In this document: one piece after another, positions 1-8,100 of the stretch
How the letters are laid out: every line of letters begins with the position of its first letter
How positions within the stretch are numbered: position 1 is the stretch's first letter
From: Larix sibirica
Lineage: Eukaryota > Streptophyta > Pinopsida > Pinales > Pinaceae
Direction: 5' to 3'
DNA length: 15,252 nucleotides
Assembly (NCBI GenBank): GCA_004151065.3
Contig: NWUY0300043221.1
Location: 4,807 to 20,058, forward strand
The notes under the pieces: model-generated
The model's database searches: none
What the model saw: the letters and a program-made list of their open reading frames with translations, nothing else
Told to the model about the DNA's origin: nothing
Position numbers and translations under genes: made by a program

Positions 1-216
1 TGTTTCTTACAGGTTTAGAGAAGTTAATTGTAGGGTGAAAGGTAGATATGGTAGCATATTTTGAGATGAAGGACATTGGCATGATGCATCACTTCTTGGC
101 ATTGGAGGTTTCATAAATATTAAGGGATATTTTCCTTGGGCAAGGTAAGTATGCAATGGAGATCTTGAAGATACTTAATATGGATTACATTTTAGTATTT
201 ATGATCTCAATTGGAG
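1..216 (+). pseudogene. Ty1/copia reverse transcriptase fragment (plus strand)
   Basis: In the third forward frame the sequence reads as the part of copia reverse transcriptase just after the active site. Recognisable segments are FEMKDIGMMHHFLALEV and LGQGKYAMEILK, followed by a decayed stretch matching the usual Asp-Cys-Lys then Thr-Pro region. The fragment is broken by stops near bases 51 and 114 and fades out at about 200-216, where the opposite-strand copia 3' LTR begins. It belongs to a different element copy from the one at 217-5411, because strand and position do not fit. The left part runs off the window, so its full extent is unknown. Family assignment is firm; the exact right edge is uncertain by about 15 bases. 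Confidence 0.85.
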
Positions 217-584
217 TGTTCAATAGCATGATAATTCTAGAGAAATTTTTGTAGTATAACAGTAAGTTAAAACTCACACACATAATTTCATCAACCCTAG
301 CACCCAAAAAATAGGCACAACAAAAACCGCAAATTGTTTATGGTTTTCCAATTCTATTCACTGGAAACCATCATCAATTGTTTAGCCAATTGTTGTTGTT
401 ACTTAGCATTCGTTTCCTACTAGTGATCTACACTTATTTACCACTAATGCTTGGTATTTATTCCCTAACATTGCATACTAGTTATTCCTTGCCATTGTAT
501 ACTAGTTTATTCTCTATTGCATCTCAACAATCATTACCTAGTCAACTATAGGTTTGCAAGGTGTACGACACTTTTGTCCCAATA
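217..584 (-). repeat. 3' LTR of the copia element, truncated
   Basis: This aligns along its length with the right-hand copy at about 5052-5411. The blocks ttcaatagcat, agtaagttaaaa and tagtgatctacacttatt (tagtgatttgcacttatt on the right) are shared, and both outer ends read tgtcccaa(t/c)a, the reverse complement of the common copia LTR start TGTTGGGACA. The right copy continues another ~240 bp to the primer-binding site, so this copy lacks its 3' portion. Weak similarity continues to base 202, so the break may lie anywhere in 202-217. Inside, a ~25-bp unit with tactagttattcc / tactagtttattc is tandemly repeated near 470-515. Confidence 0.87.
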
Positions 585-595
585 TTCTCTCACTT
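585..595 (-). promoter_or_regulatory. Polypurine tract of copia element
   Basis: On the minus strand the bases directly before the 3' LTR read AAGTGAGAGAA. This is very close to the purine run normally found immediately upstream of a copia 3' LTR, where it primes plus-strand DNA synthesis. Its position abutting the LTR edge at 584 fixes that boundary. Confidence 0.8.
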
Positions 596-757
596 GTCAT
601 ATACCTTGCAAGAGTAAAAGGGAAAATGAATCAACTAACTACTAAAGGTCATAAGGCTAATATAATCACAACACCACTTAAATTTACATGTATTCATTAG
701 TTTCATCAATGCATCTACAACATTTTCCAAACTGTGAACTTTCTTTTCTACCATTTT
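596..757 (-). other. 3' untranslated spacer of the copia element
   Basis: This stretch lies between the end of the RNase H homology and the polypurine tract. No further domain is recognisable. It is the normal place for a short untranslated tail in copia elements. Confidence 0.5.
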
Positions 758-1310
758 CTAAACAAAATGGTAGTGGAAATAAATATGCTTTTTCTTTGCA
801 TGAAAGGTCAAATTATTAGCTAGAAAAATAGCACTATTATTAACATAGTGAACTGTAATAGATATTTGAATTAACCTTACATCTAAACACAGTTTCAGAA
901 TCCAAATGGCCTCCTTATAGGCATGAGTAACTTTCATATACTTTGCCTCTATATTGGACAATGTGACCACATCTTATCACTTGCTCATCCAACTCATTTC
1001 TCTACCAAATAGTAGAAACGCATATCCACTTGTAGATATACATCTATATACATCCCTTGCACAATCAAAATCCATATAAACTTGTATGCCACTGATCTTG
1101 GGTTGTGTGAATCATTACTATGATAACAAATAAAACAATAAAAAATTACCTCACAAATACCTTAAGACCATTTTCATTGGAGCCCAATGTTCACATTTAT
1201 GATTAACCATGATTAATCGAATCAAAACACCCACTACTTGGGCCATGTTTGGTCTAGTACATACCATAGCATACATCAAACTACAAATTGCACTAGGTGT
1301 AGGTGTTATA
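758..1310 (-). pseudogene. Copia RNase H domain and RT-RNase H connection
   Basis: The domain should remove RNA from the RNA:DNA hybrid during reverse transcription. The connection segment, with SLMYAMVCTRPNMAQ, is readable at about 1237-1290. RNase H follows with a remnant of the Tyr-Val-Asp-Ser-Asp motif reading YMDFDCARD near 1050-1080, then SWMSK, LSNIEAKYM and YKEAIW. The HYHFV end lies near 758. The second catalytic motif, normally Cys-Asp-Ser, reads YVNNSA, so its Asp is gone. Stops occur near 1167, 1128 and 984. Family is certain from the order of motifs; enzyme function is lost. Confidence 0.88.
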
Positions 1311-1439
1311 GGTCATTGTTCAACTAAAACTGGAACACTCAATGATTAAAATATTCCATGCAAAAATGTTGCAACATAGAGTTCACATACCTACGTTGGC
1401 TCAACCAAATATTTATGTTTTCTCTATCTCTCCTAATCT

Positions 1440-2155
1440 TCTTTCTTAAAATATATTTTGCATTCCTCGAGTTGTTCATGTCAAATTGGACTGAAATCTA
1501 AGACTTCAAATCATGAATCACACCCCTACTATTACCAAAAATAACATATCATCTACATACAAAGTGATAACAAGGAAATTATCACCATCCTATTTGTAAT
1601 ACACATGGTGATCCGATTTGGATCTCAAAAATCCCAATCCCAACACATAGGAATGAATGTTTTGGTAGCACATTCTAGGTGATTGTTTCAAACTACATAA
1701 ACTCTTTTTTATTTTCAAACCAATGACTCTTTATTGTTTTTAAATGTAATGCTTTTCCTATGCCACATAGATATCCTCCTTCAAGTCACCATGTAGGAAT
1801 GTTGTTTTGAAATCCATTTGTGCTATTTCTAAATCAAAATCCACTACTACAAATAAAAGAAATCAAATAGACTTTAACTTAGCAACTAAGGAAAAAATAT
1901 CACCAAAGTCTATCCCCTCAACCTAGGGGAATATCCTTTCAAAATCAACCTTTCCTTGTACTTTTCAACGTTTCCATCTAAACTAATATTTCTTTTGGAC
2001 GTGCCATTTACGTCCCACAAGTTTTTGTCCATTAGGAAATGGTACCAAGTCCCATTTAGCATTCCTTTTAAGTGTAACCATCTCCTCATCAATGGACAAT
2101 TCCCATGACTCCTTATCTTCCATTTACATTTCATCTTTAATAGATATAAGTTCAT
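1440..2155 (-). pseudogene. Copia reverse transcriptase domain
   Basis: This domain should copy the element RNA into DNA. The N-terminal side includes WELSIDEEMVTLKRNAKWDLVP near 2060-2115 (a usual start of the copia RT domain) and GRKWHVQKKY near 1980-2015. The first catalytic region is legible as AQMDFKTTFLHGDLKEDI at about 1765-1825 and keeps its Asp. The active-site motif YVDDM is intact at 1545-1559, preceded by DGDNFLVITL. Between and after these the reading frame changes several times and carries stops, for example in VYYK-stop at about 1592. The catalytic core is therefore better preserved than integrase, RNase H or the zinc knuckle, but no continuous ORF exists. Confidence 0.9.
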
Positions 2156-2439
2156 TATTGTTAGTAGATAAATAAAATATACATTTGAAATCAGATGGAC
2201 TATAATTATACCTATCTAGTTGTGTTATTTTCCAAGTGTATCTCCTTAAAGTTTGAGGTGTATGTTCTTCCTCCTACTTTGAACTGTCTAAGCCTTCCTC
2301 CTCATCAGGTCCATATTTAACTTCTTGTTCATTTTCTAGTTCAACTTTCCCAGTCCTAGGTGGTAGCTAAACAACTAAATTCTTCTCATCATGTTGCGCC
2401 ACTATGGGAGATTATTTAACTTCTCTCAAAATAACATCT

Positions 2440-3330
2440 CTACTATACATAACATTCCTAGCCATGGGATCTCAAAGCTTATATCCCTTCACACCAATGC
2501 AATAACCAATGAAGATACTTTTCACTACTTTGTTATCCAACTTTGACCACTTATTCTTAGGTGCATGAGTATATGCCTCACAACCAAAAACACGAAGATG
2601 CTAAAGTGAGGGATTCTTTCCCATCTAGACCTCCATAGGGGTATTCTCCACAAGATCTAATGTGGGAGACCTATTGATTAGGTAGCATGAAGTAGCAACC
2701 TCTTCTACCCAAAAATTCTTCTCTAAACTAGCTCCACTAAGTATACGCATAGCTCTCTCCATAAATTTCCTATTCATATGTTCTATAATCCATTTTGTTG
2801 AGGGGTATATGGATTTGTCTCATGCTTTTTACTTCCATTATCCTTGAAAAACTTATGAAACTCTGTAGAAAAAAACTCACCACCATTATTAGTCATCAAC
2901 ACCTTATTCTTCCTACTAGTCTACTTTTTCCAAGATATCTATAAACTCATTAAATAGACTAAAGACCTTAGATTTAGTTTTGAGAAAATATATCGATGTC
3001 CTTTTAGAATAATCATCAATAAATGACACATAATACAAAGCCTTAGAAATTGAAGGAACTTTAACATGACAAAATACAACACAGTGAATTAAATCCAACA
3101 ACCTAGAATATTTGTGAGAAATGGAATAAAATAGAACACATTTCTATTTTACATATTTGCAATGCTCTCAAAAATCAAATTCAAGAGCACAATAATGCAA
3201 TCCATCAATATTTTTTTTCTTTTCAATACCCATAGGACCTTCTCATGTATATGGTCCAATCTATTGTGCCATAGAACTATATTCTATGTAGGTAACCTCT
3301 TTTCTAAAGCAAGTGCTTGTTTAGGTACCC
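2440..3330 (-). pseudogene. Copia GAG-pre-integrase and integrase
   Basis: Integrase should insert the DNA copy into the genome. The pre-integrase His-Cys region is visible as LWHNRLDHIHEK near 3230-3275. The core starts with DLIHCVVFCHV (3064-3095) and YYVSFIDDYSKR. It continues with TNNGGEFFSTEF near 2850-2895, TPQQNG near 2795-2812, and EHMNRKFMERA, FGCEAYTHAPKNKWSKLD and IFIGY. In the DDE triad the first Asp has become Val (His-Ser-Asp-Val region reads HCVV) and the second has become Asn (Thr-Asp-Asn-Gly reads TNNG). The Glu remains, but after a frameshift just past the QQNG segment. A Trp-to-stop change interrupts MEV-stop-MGKNPS near 2628. It is non-functional. Confidence 0.92.
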
Positions 3331-3399
3331 AAAAAAGTATGTCCATGAGAAATAGATACTGGTTCTGATTGTGAGGGTGTTGATTCTAAAAATTTATTT

Positions 3400-3812
3400 G
3401 CTACAGAAATTGAAGAACTATTGCATTGAACCATACACATAAGAAGCTTGAATGGAGTGCTCATACGAACACCCTTAGTGAGCACCACATCTCCTTTGAC
3501 CATTATACACCCTTTGTCAAAGAAAACAACTTGCACACCCACATCGTTTAGTGTTATTACATATAGTAGGTGATTACATGCCAAACCTAGAATGTGCAAA
3601 ACATCATTTATCACCTTCACTCTGCCATCAAGGAATTTGATCAAGACTCTACCATGTCTAAATATGTTGAGAGGAGAGTCATCACCAACGCATACCAATC
3701 CACCATCATTATTATCATACACCGAAAACCAATTTCGATGGGAAGTCATATGGAAGGAAGATCCGTAGTCTAGAAACCATGCAGTATGACCTCCATGGTT
3801 TTCCAAAGCTGA
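3400..3812 (-). pseudogene. Copia aspartic protease region
   Basis: The protease should cut the Gag-Pol polyprotein. An open minus-strand stretch contains AWFLDYGSSFHMT at 3744-3782, the position of the catalytic Asp-Ser-Gly signature. Here Ser is replaced by Tyr, giving Asp-Tyr-Gly. Downstream lie VGDDSPLNIF, IKFLDGRVKVINDVLHILGLACN, LNDVGVQVVF and VLTKGVRMSTPFKLL, in the order seen in plant copia proteases before the pre-integrase domain. This is the longest uninterrupted stretch in the element, about 160 codons. The active-site substitution argues against activity. Confidence 0.9.
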
Positions 3813-3879
3813 AACAAAGGCATCTCCACCATCCTCCGAAAAATAATTTTTAGGCTCATCATCATAATCATTATTTTCC

Positions 3880-4704
3880 TTCGTATTCTTTTTTTTATCG
3901 TCCTTGCAGTCTCTTTTGAAATGCCCAACCTTGTTGTAGTTTCAACATTTTTTTCTTGGACTTTCCAGGAGAATTAGGTCTCCCTTGAGATTTGGATCTT
4001 CACTTTCCCATCTTCTTTCCTTTATCCTTAGACATTCCATGAAAAATTAAGGCCTCATTGGTGGATTTATAAGTTGTTCACCTCACATCCTCTAAGAGTA
4101 AAAAAACCATGATCTCATCAAGCATTAATATCTTTACAATGGCTCCAATATCCAGTACCAGCTTGTCCCATAAATTTGGAAAAGAAGACGAAAGGATCAT
4201 GCAATGATCCTCCTCATTCGTATTCACTCAAACTGAGATCAACTCGGTCACAATAGTATTAAGGGTTGAATGACCCTCCTCATCCATATTCTCTAAAATT
4301 GAGATCAACTAGGTTGGAATAGTATTAAGGGAATTTATATGATCAACAACAACATCACCATCACCCATTTTCAAGGAAAACACTTTTTTCCCAAGAAGTT
4401 TTTAATTAACAAGGGACTTATTCTGGAACAAATCCCCCAACTTCTTCTAGAAATTTGTTGCAATTTTATCTTCGAAAACATTCAATAACACTAAATCAGT
4501 AAGACAAATCTTGATGAGGTTTCTCACCTTTCTCTCCAAGCCTAATCATTCTTCATCTTTCATACCAGTGGGTTTAATTATAGATACACTAACCCATAGA
4601 TTTTGATATACAAGCAAATCCTTCATCTTGAGCTTCCACATCTCAAAGTTAGTGGTTGCATTAAACTTTTGTATTTGTATTCTAAATGTGTTTGTCATTT
4701 CCAT
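3880..4704 (-). pseudogene. Copia Gag with broken zinc knuckle
   Basis: Gag forms the virus-like particle and binds the element RNA. The likely start is the Met at 4704 (MEMTNTFRIQIQKFN). The N-terminal copia gag motif follows as NFEMWKLKMKDLLVYQNLWVSV and KPTGMKDEE. The UBN2-type middle reads KKLGDLFQNKSLVN, LSSSFPNLWDKLV and LMLDEIMVFLL. The C-terminal knuckle lies near 3899-3958. Its CX2C part reads Cys-stop-Asn-Tyr, followed by VGHFKRDCK, so Trp became a stop and the second Cys became Tyr, both G to A changes. Other stops lie at about 4448 (ATNF-stop-KKL) and 4309. A 66-bp in-frame tandem duplication lies in the middle. Family assignment is firm; the gene is dead. Confidence 0.9.
4206..4337 (-). 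repeat. 66-bp tandem duplication inside copia gag
   Basis: Two adjacent copies, 4206-4271 and 4272-4337, share blocks such as cctcctcat, gagatcaact and aatagtattaaggg. The period of 66 bp is 22 codons, so the duplication leaves gag in frame. On the minus strand both copies code for LNTI followed by T-x-LISx and an E-E/D acidic end. The copies have since diverged at about one base in five by eye. Confidence 0.85.
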
Positions 4705-4796
4705 ACAATAAGAATTTTGTTTGCACAAAATCCCACTCAAATCAAGATTAGATTAAAAAACCCTTGTCCCTAACACCTTGGATCTAGGATGATCAA

Positions 4797-4809
4797 GCTC
4801 TTATACTAA
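4797..4809 (-). promoter_or_regulatory. Primer-binding site (initiator tRNA-Met type)
   Basis: The plus strand reads gctcttatactaa; the minus strand is TTAGTATAAGAGC. This differs by a few bases from TTGGTATCAGAGC, the common plant copia primer-binding site complementary to initiator tRNA-Met. It lies directly inside the 5' LTR edge (4810) and upstream of gag, so it fixes the LTR length at about 600 bp. Confidence 0.82.
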
Positions 4810-5411
4810 TGAAAGAAAGCAAAGGTGTAAAATACATTTCCTATAGTAGTCGAAGGGAGAAGAATATGTAGAGATTTAAATAAGAAAATTGCAGTAATGA
4901 ACAATGCATAAGCATACAACCATTAGACAATTGTTTGCAATGGAAACACTTCCAAGAGAAAAACCCTACAATCCAAAGCACACTCAAATGTATTAATCAA
5001 CAACTAAAATGGTTACACTAAATTATAGAGTCTTTGTGCTCTCAACGGGAATTTTCAATAGCATAAACATTCTGTAGAAATTTTGGTAGCATAATAGTAA
5101 GTTAAAAATTCTTGCACATATTTTCCTACAAACCTAACACTCAATAAATACGCACAAAAAAACCATAATTTTTTTGGTTTTGCTATAAGCTAGAAACCAC
5201 CAAAAATTGTTTGGTCAACTAGTGTTGCTGCTTAGTATTCATTGTCTGCTAGTGATTTGCACTTATTATCTACCACTCTTTGATACTTATTCCCTGCCAT
5301 TGGATAGATATTATTCCCTAGCACTACATAACAATTCATTCTTTGCTATAACTCGGCATCATTACCTTCTCAACTATAAGTTACAAAGTTTATGACACAC
5401 ATGTCCCAACA
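4810..5411 (-). repeat. 5' LTR of the copia element, full length
   Basis: In element orientation it begins TGTTGGGACA at 5411 and ends ...TTTCA at 4810, next to the primer-binding site, giving 602 bp with the usual TG...CA ends. Its first ~360 bp match the left LTR at 217-584; the remaining ~240 bp have no partner in the window. It would contain the promoter, but no unambiguous TATA box is assigned. Confidence 0.85.
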
Positions 5412-5670
5412 TGCTCAATTTCTCCAGAAAAAAGTCAGCCAAAAACCTTGAAATTATACAAGTCAGTTAATGACACTAAGATTTTGGAATTGGAAAATAG
5501 ATATTAAACCTAGTTCCAAATTCAAATGGAGAACAAGTGGATTTTTTTTTAATTAGATAATTGGTAGTATTCAATAGAGAGGATGTTATTTTATTTAAAT
5601 AATTGATAGTGATCGATAAGTTTTGTAGGATGACCTTTTAAAAGATGCTCATTTCTAATTATATTTATCT
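5412..5670. other. Intergenic DNA with a decayed short direct repeat
   Basis: No coding similarity is seen between the copia element and the LINE. Around 5548-5630 two related ~40-50 bp stretches follow each other: ...agataattggtagtattcaatagagaggatg and ...aaataattgatagtgatcgataagttttgtaggatg. Runs of T and A dominate. Nothing else can be supported. Confidence 0.4.
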
Positions 5671-5681
5671 AATCAAGATAT
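5671..5681. repeat. LINE target-site duplication, left copy
   Basis: The 11 bases aatcaagatat recur exactly at 12801-12811 on the far side of the LINE. This copy adjoins the T-run that is the LINE poly(A) tail read on the plus strand. Target duplications of this length are normal for L1-type retroposition. Confidence 0.82.
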
Positions 5682-6970
5682 ATATTTTTTAATGAGAATG
5701 GTTAGGATTGTATTTATAAAAGATTGAAGAAAACTTCAGTAGAATAGTACAAAATTTCCTAATATAGTATCAAAGGTTCATGATCAGTATATAGCTTAAT
5801 TATAGTCATCCAAGAGAGAATATACTTCAGACAAAAAACATATTTCCCTAAATTGTTATAGATTCTAACATACTGACCTAATAGAAACCTACAAAAAAGC
5901 TTCAAGCAAAATCAAACTAGGAACTAGTATCACTCTCCATGACTTGGACATCTTCAATATTATCTTCTCCATCCTCAGTTTTTTTCTCAGCATCATCTCC
6001 CTAGTTCTCTTCCATGGTCTCCTTAGCACCATTTTCCTATTTCTCTCAACTCTCTTCTCATGTCTCCTCATTGTCTATAACCTAAATTCTTTGACTATCT
6101 TCAGTATTTTCATTTCTCTCCTCAGACCTAGTGATATTCACAACTACAATAACATGTTAGAAAATTGTGGTACCTCAACTTATTTCCTTCTTGAATCTAA
6201 GACTCCATACTATTTGGCTACTAAAAGGGCTTCGTGGTGGTCCATAGTGACCTTAATTGCATTGATTTGCGCCTCGTGAGTGTGGACCTTTCCTTCAACC
6301 TGATCTAGAAGGGAGTCTAAACCAGACATGAAAGAAGTAATATGGAAGACAACTTGTTTAGTTTCCATAAGCGTGGAGTCAAGCGAGGGGGCTTAAGAGG
6401 TTATCTAGCAGAATGCAGTGACAAAACCCTCCATTTGTGAGTTCATACACCTCATATGACTGTGTATATTGTGAATGTTAGCTCTAGTTTCACACAGACC
6501 TTCAGACAGCTCTTGTAACTTTCCTTCAATATCAACCCGTGACAACTTGCCTTCAGTATCAATCAATGTGTTCATGTCCACAAGATAGACCAAACCTTCC
6601 AACTATCATGAATCCCACGGATCCAAAATAATCATAGTACTAGAACTTGGTTTGAAAGTATTTTCTTAGATTTCCTCATGTCCAATAGACATGCACAACA
6701 TCCAAAGGACACTCCCTTGGGGCATAGGGGAAAGAGTCAGTGAAATCCTCTTCTAGAAACACCATAACCAGGCAGCTCCAAACCATGCTCTTTCCCTTGG
6801 CTCTTCCAGGATGACAGTTTGCAATGAGACATGAATGACAAGTTTCAACCACCTTCATGAAGTCTTTCACATGAGGGATGAGACACCTCGTATCTAAATT
6901 TAACACTTGGTTGTTAACACACTAAATTTTGATATGACTTGAAAATGGTCCAAATCCATACCCATCATAA
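5682..6970 (-). other. LINE 3' region after RNase H: decayed coding tail and 3' UTR
   Basis: About 1.3 kb lies between the end of RNase H homology (near 7060) and the A-run at the LINE 3' end. The last ~200 bp are AT-rich, end ...CCATTCTCATTAAAAAA on the minus strand and behave as 3' UTR. The upstream portion looks coding in one frame: a coiled-coil-like stretch (6170-6602), then an acidic stretch in a shifted frame near 5905-6000 with GEDNIEDVQVMESDTSS, followed by a stop. No family is recognised. It may be an ORF2 C-terminal extension, a third ORF, or an older insertion carried inside the element. Confidence 0.5.
6170..6602 (-). pseudogene. Unrecognised coiled-coil-like coding remnant
   Basis: One minus-strand frame from 6602 down to about 6170 reads as protein, interrupted by roughly six stops. 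It is rich in Leu, Val, Ile, Glu and Lys, with a heptad-like spacing. Segments include TEGKLSRVDIEGKLQELSEG and LDSLLDQVEGKVHTHEAQIN. The two segments resemble each other around the shared x-VEGKxx / DIEGKLQ pattern, hinting at internal repetition. The same frame continues upstream toward 7112 with further stops. I do not recognise the family. Its place just behind LINE RNase H suggests a coiled-coil tail of ORF2 or a separate small ORF, but Gag-like N-terminal coiled coils of other retroelements would look similar. Confidence 0.45.
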
Positions 6971-6973
6971 ACA

Positions 6974-7480
6974 TTATTTCAACCTTGTGGATGAAATAGG
7001 GGTTAAAATTTTTGAGGGCATTAAACATTGAAAGACTTGTTGACCCCCATTGATGACCAACTTCCTGATTGAATGACGAGACGTTGAGTTTCCATAATGA
7101 TAAGCTTGCCAATTCTTTTCCCGCTTCACATGGAATATTTGAAGCTCAGAAACATGATTGAGAAGCTTAATAATTCGCTTTTGCAGGATATTAGTTATCA
7201 TGTCCTCAAGATCCTTATTATTTCTCGTTTGATCCATAATTAATAAAGAGTCTCCTATAATTACAATCGATTGAATTCCCTTCGATACTACATGGAAAAG
7301 ACCTTGATAGAGATAAAACCAATCAGCTTTATTTTTTGTAGCCACTTCTAGGCCCCATTCAAAAGTTAAAGTTGTATTCCCTCTAGGATCCAAAAGGATC
7401 CCTCCTGCACCTACCTCCCCATTATTTCCTTTAAAATATCCATAAAAAATAGAACATGGCACTAGATTTATGAAAGCCAC
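6974..7480 (-). pseudogene. LINE ORF2 RNase H domain (RVT_3 type)
   Basis: RNase H removes template RNA after LINE reverse transcription. An open stretch of ~168 codons contains GYFKGNNGEVGAGGILLDP, NKADWFYLYQGL, SIVIIGDSLLIMDQ and the C-terminal HVKREKNWQAYHYGN. These are the four conserved regions in correct order. Catalytic residues are eroded: the first Asp reads Tyr (FYGYF), the Glu reads Asp (NKAD), the second Asp is kept (IGDS), and the last Asp reads Tyr (QAYHYGN). The ORF is open, but the active site is lost. It lies downstream of zf-RVT, where plant L1 elements with acquired RNase H carry it. Confidence 0.9.
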
Positions 7481-7674
7481 TTTTGAAATTCATCTTGCTT
7501 CATTTCCAATTTTTGAGAATGGGTACCAACTGTTTTTGTTTTTTTGATGTGATCTACACTCTTAATTTTTGAAAGGACATCTTGAACCCATAATTTTTCT
7601 ACGTCACACAAATTATCACTTAATTGATTTTTCTTACATCTGCTTTGCTTTACTTCACTGATTAGGGCCTTGGC

Positions 7675-8100
7675 TCAAACAACAATTGATAAAGTGGAGG
7701 TATTCCCATTATAAAAAAATTCCATGTTTCTTGCTACCCATACTTTCCAAAATACATACTTCAGGATAGTGGACCATATTTTGGAGAAGATAGGCTTATT
7801 TGAGAATGAACCTAAGTATTCCTTGTTCCAATTTACAAGATATCCATTCCAATTTTTAGTCATCCTGAATTGGTTGATGAGACCATTCAGGATATGCTTC
7901 CAAACCTATTATATGTATTCACATCTAAAAAATAGATGATCAATTGGTTCATCCTCTACTTTACACAAGGCACATCTTGACGGCCCTTGAATTTTTCTTT
8001 TGCAAAGGTTTTCTAAGGTGAATATGTTTGCATGTACAAGGACCCAATAAAAGACATTTATCTTTGGCAATCCATCTTACTGCCAAAATTTTGACCATAG
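7675..8100 (-). pseudogene. LINE ORF2 zf-RVT zinc-binding domain
   Basis: This domain follows reverse transcriptase in plant L1 elements and probably helps RNA binding. The sequence contains LPKINVFYWVLVHANIFT (about 8015-8070), then RCALCKVEDEPIDHLFFRCEY at about 7918-7980. The CX2C, His and final Cys ligands are all still present. Two stops follow directly (about 7910-7915), and an open stretch ending FWKVWVARNMEFFYNGN continues to 7675. The motif order is characteristic, so the assignment is firm even though the frame is interrupted. Confidence 0.92.

Larger units (their letters stand above)
217..5411 (-). mobile_element. Degenerate Ty1/copia LTR retrotransposon
   Basis: A complete copia order is visible reading right to left: 5' LTR, primer-binding site, gag, protease, integrase, reverse transcriptase, RNase H, polypurine tract, 3' LTR. 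Integrase preceding reverse transcriptase places it in Ty1/copia rather than Ty3. The length of ~5.2 kb is normal for a plant copia element. The coding part has many stops and frameshifts, and catalytic residues are lost in protease, integrase and RNase H, so it cannot transpose by itself. The two LTRs differ at roughly one base in four by eye, indicating an old insertion. The 3' LTR is cut short and no matching 5-bp target duplication is seen (bases before 217 versus tgctc after 5411), so the left edge was probably lost by deletion or recombination. Confidence 0.93.

Noticed and set aside
3162-3368. Plus-strand open frame of 68 codons
   Set aside because: It is a shadow of the copia pre-integrase region on the minus strand.
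212-5416. Target-site duplication for the copia element
   Set aside because: The bases before 217 (tggag) and after 5411 (tgctc) do not match; the left end is truncated.
5944-6279. Plus-strand open frame of 111 codons rich in Leu, Ile, Ser and Phe
   Set aside because: It is antisense to the acidic and coiled-coil coding traces of the LINE 3' part; its hydrophobic look comes from reading purine-rich codons backwards.
6676-6906. Cysteine-containing minus-strand frame with CHSCLIANCHPGRAKGK, considered as a zinc-binding domain
   Set aside because: No family resemblance, and a neighbouring frame links better with the coiled-coil-like remnant downstream; left as part of the LINE 3' region.
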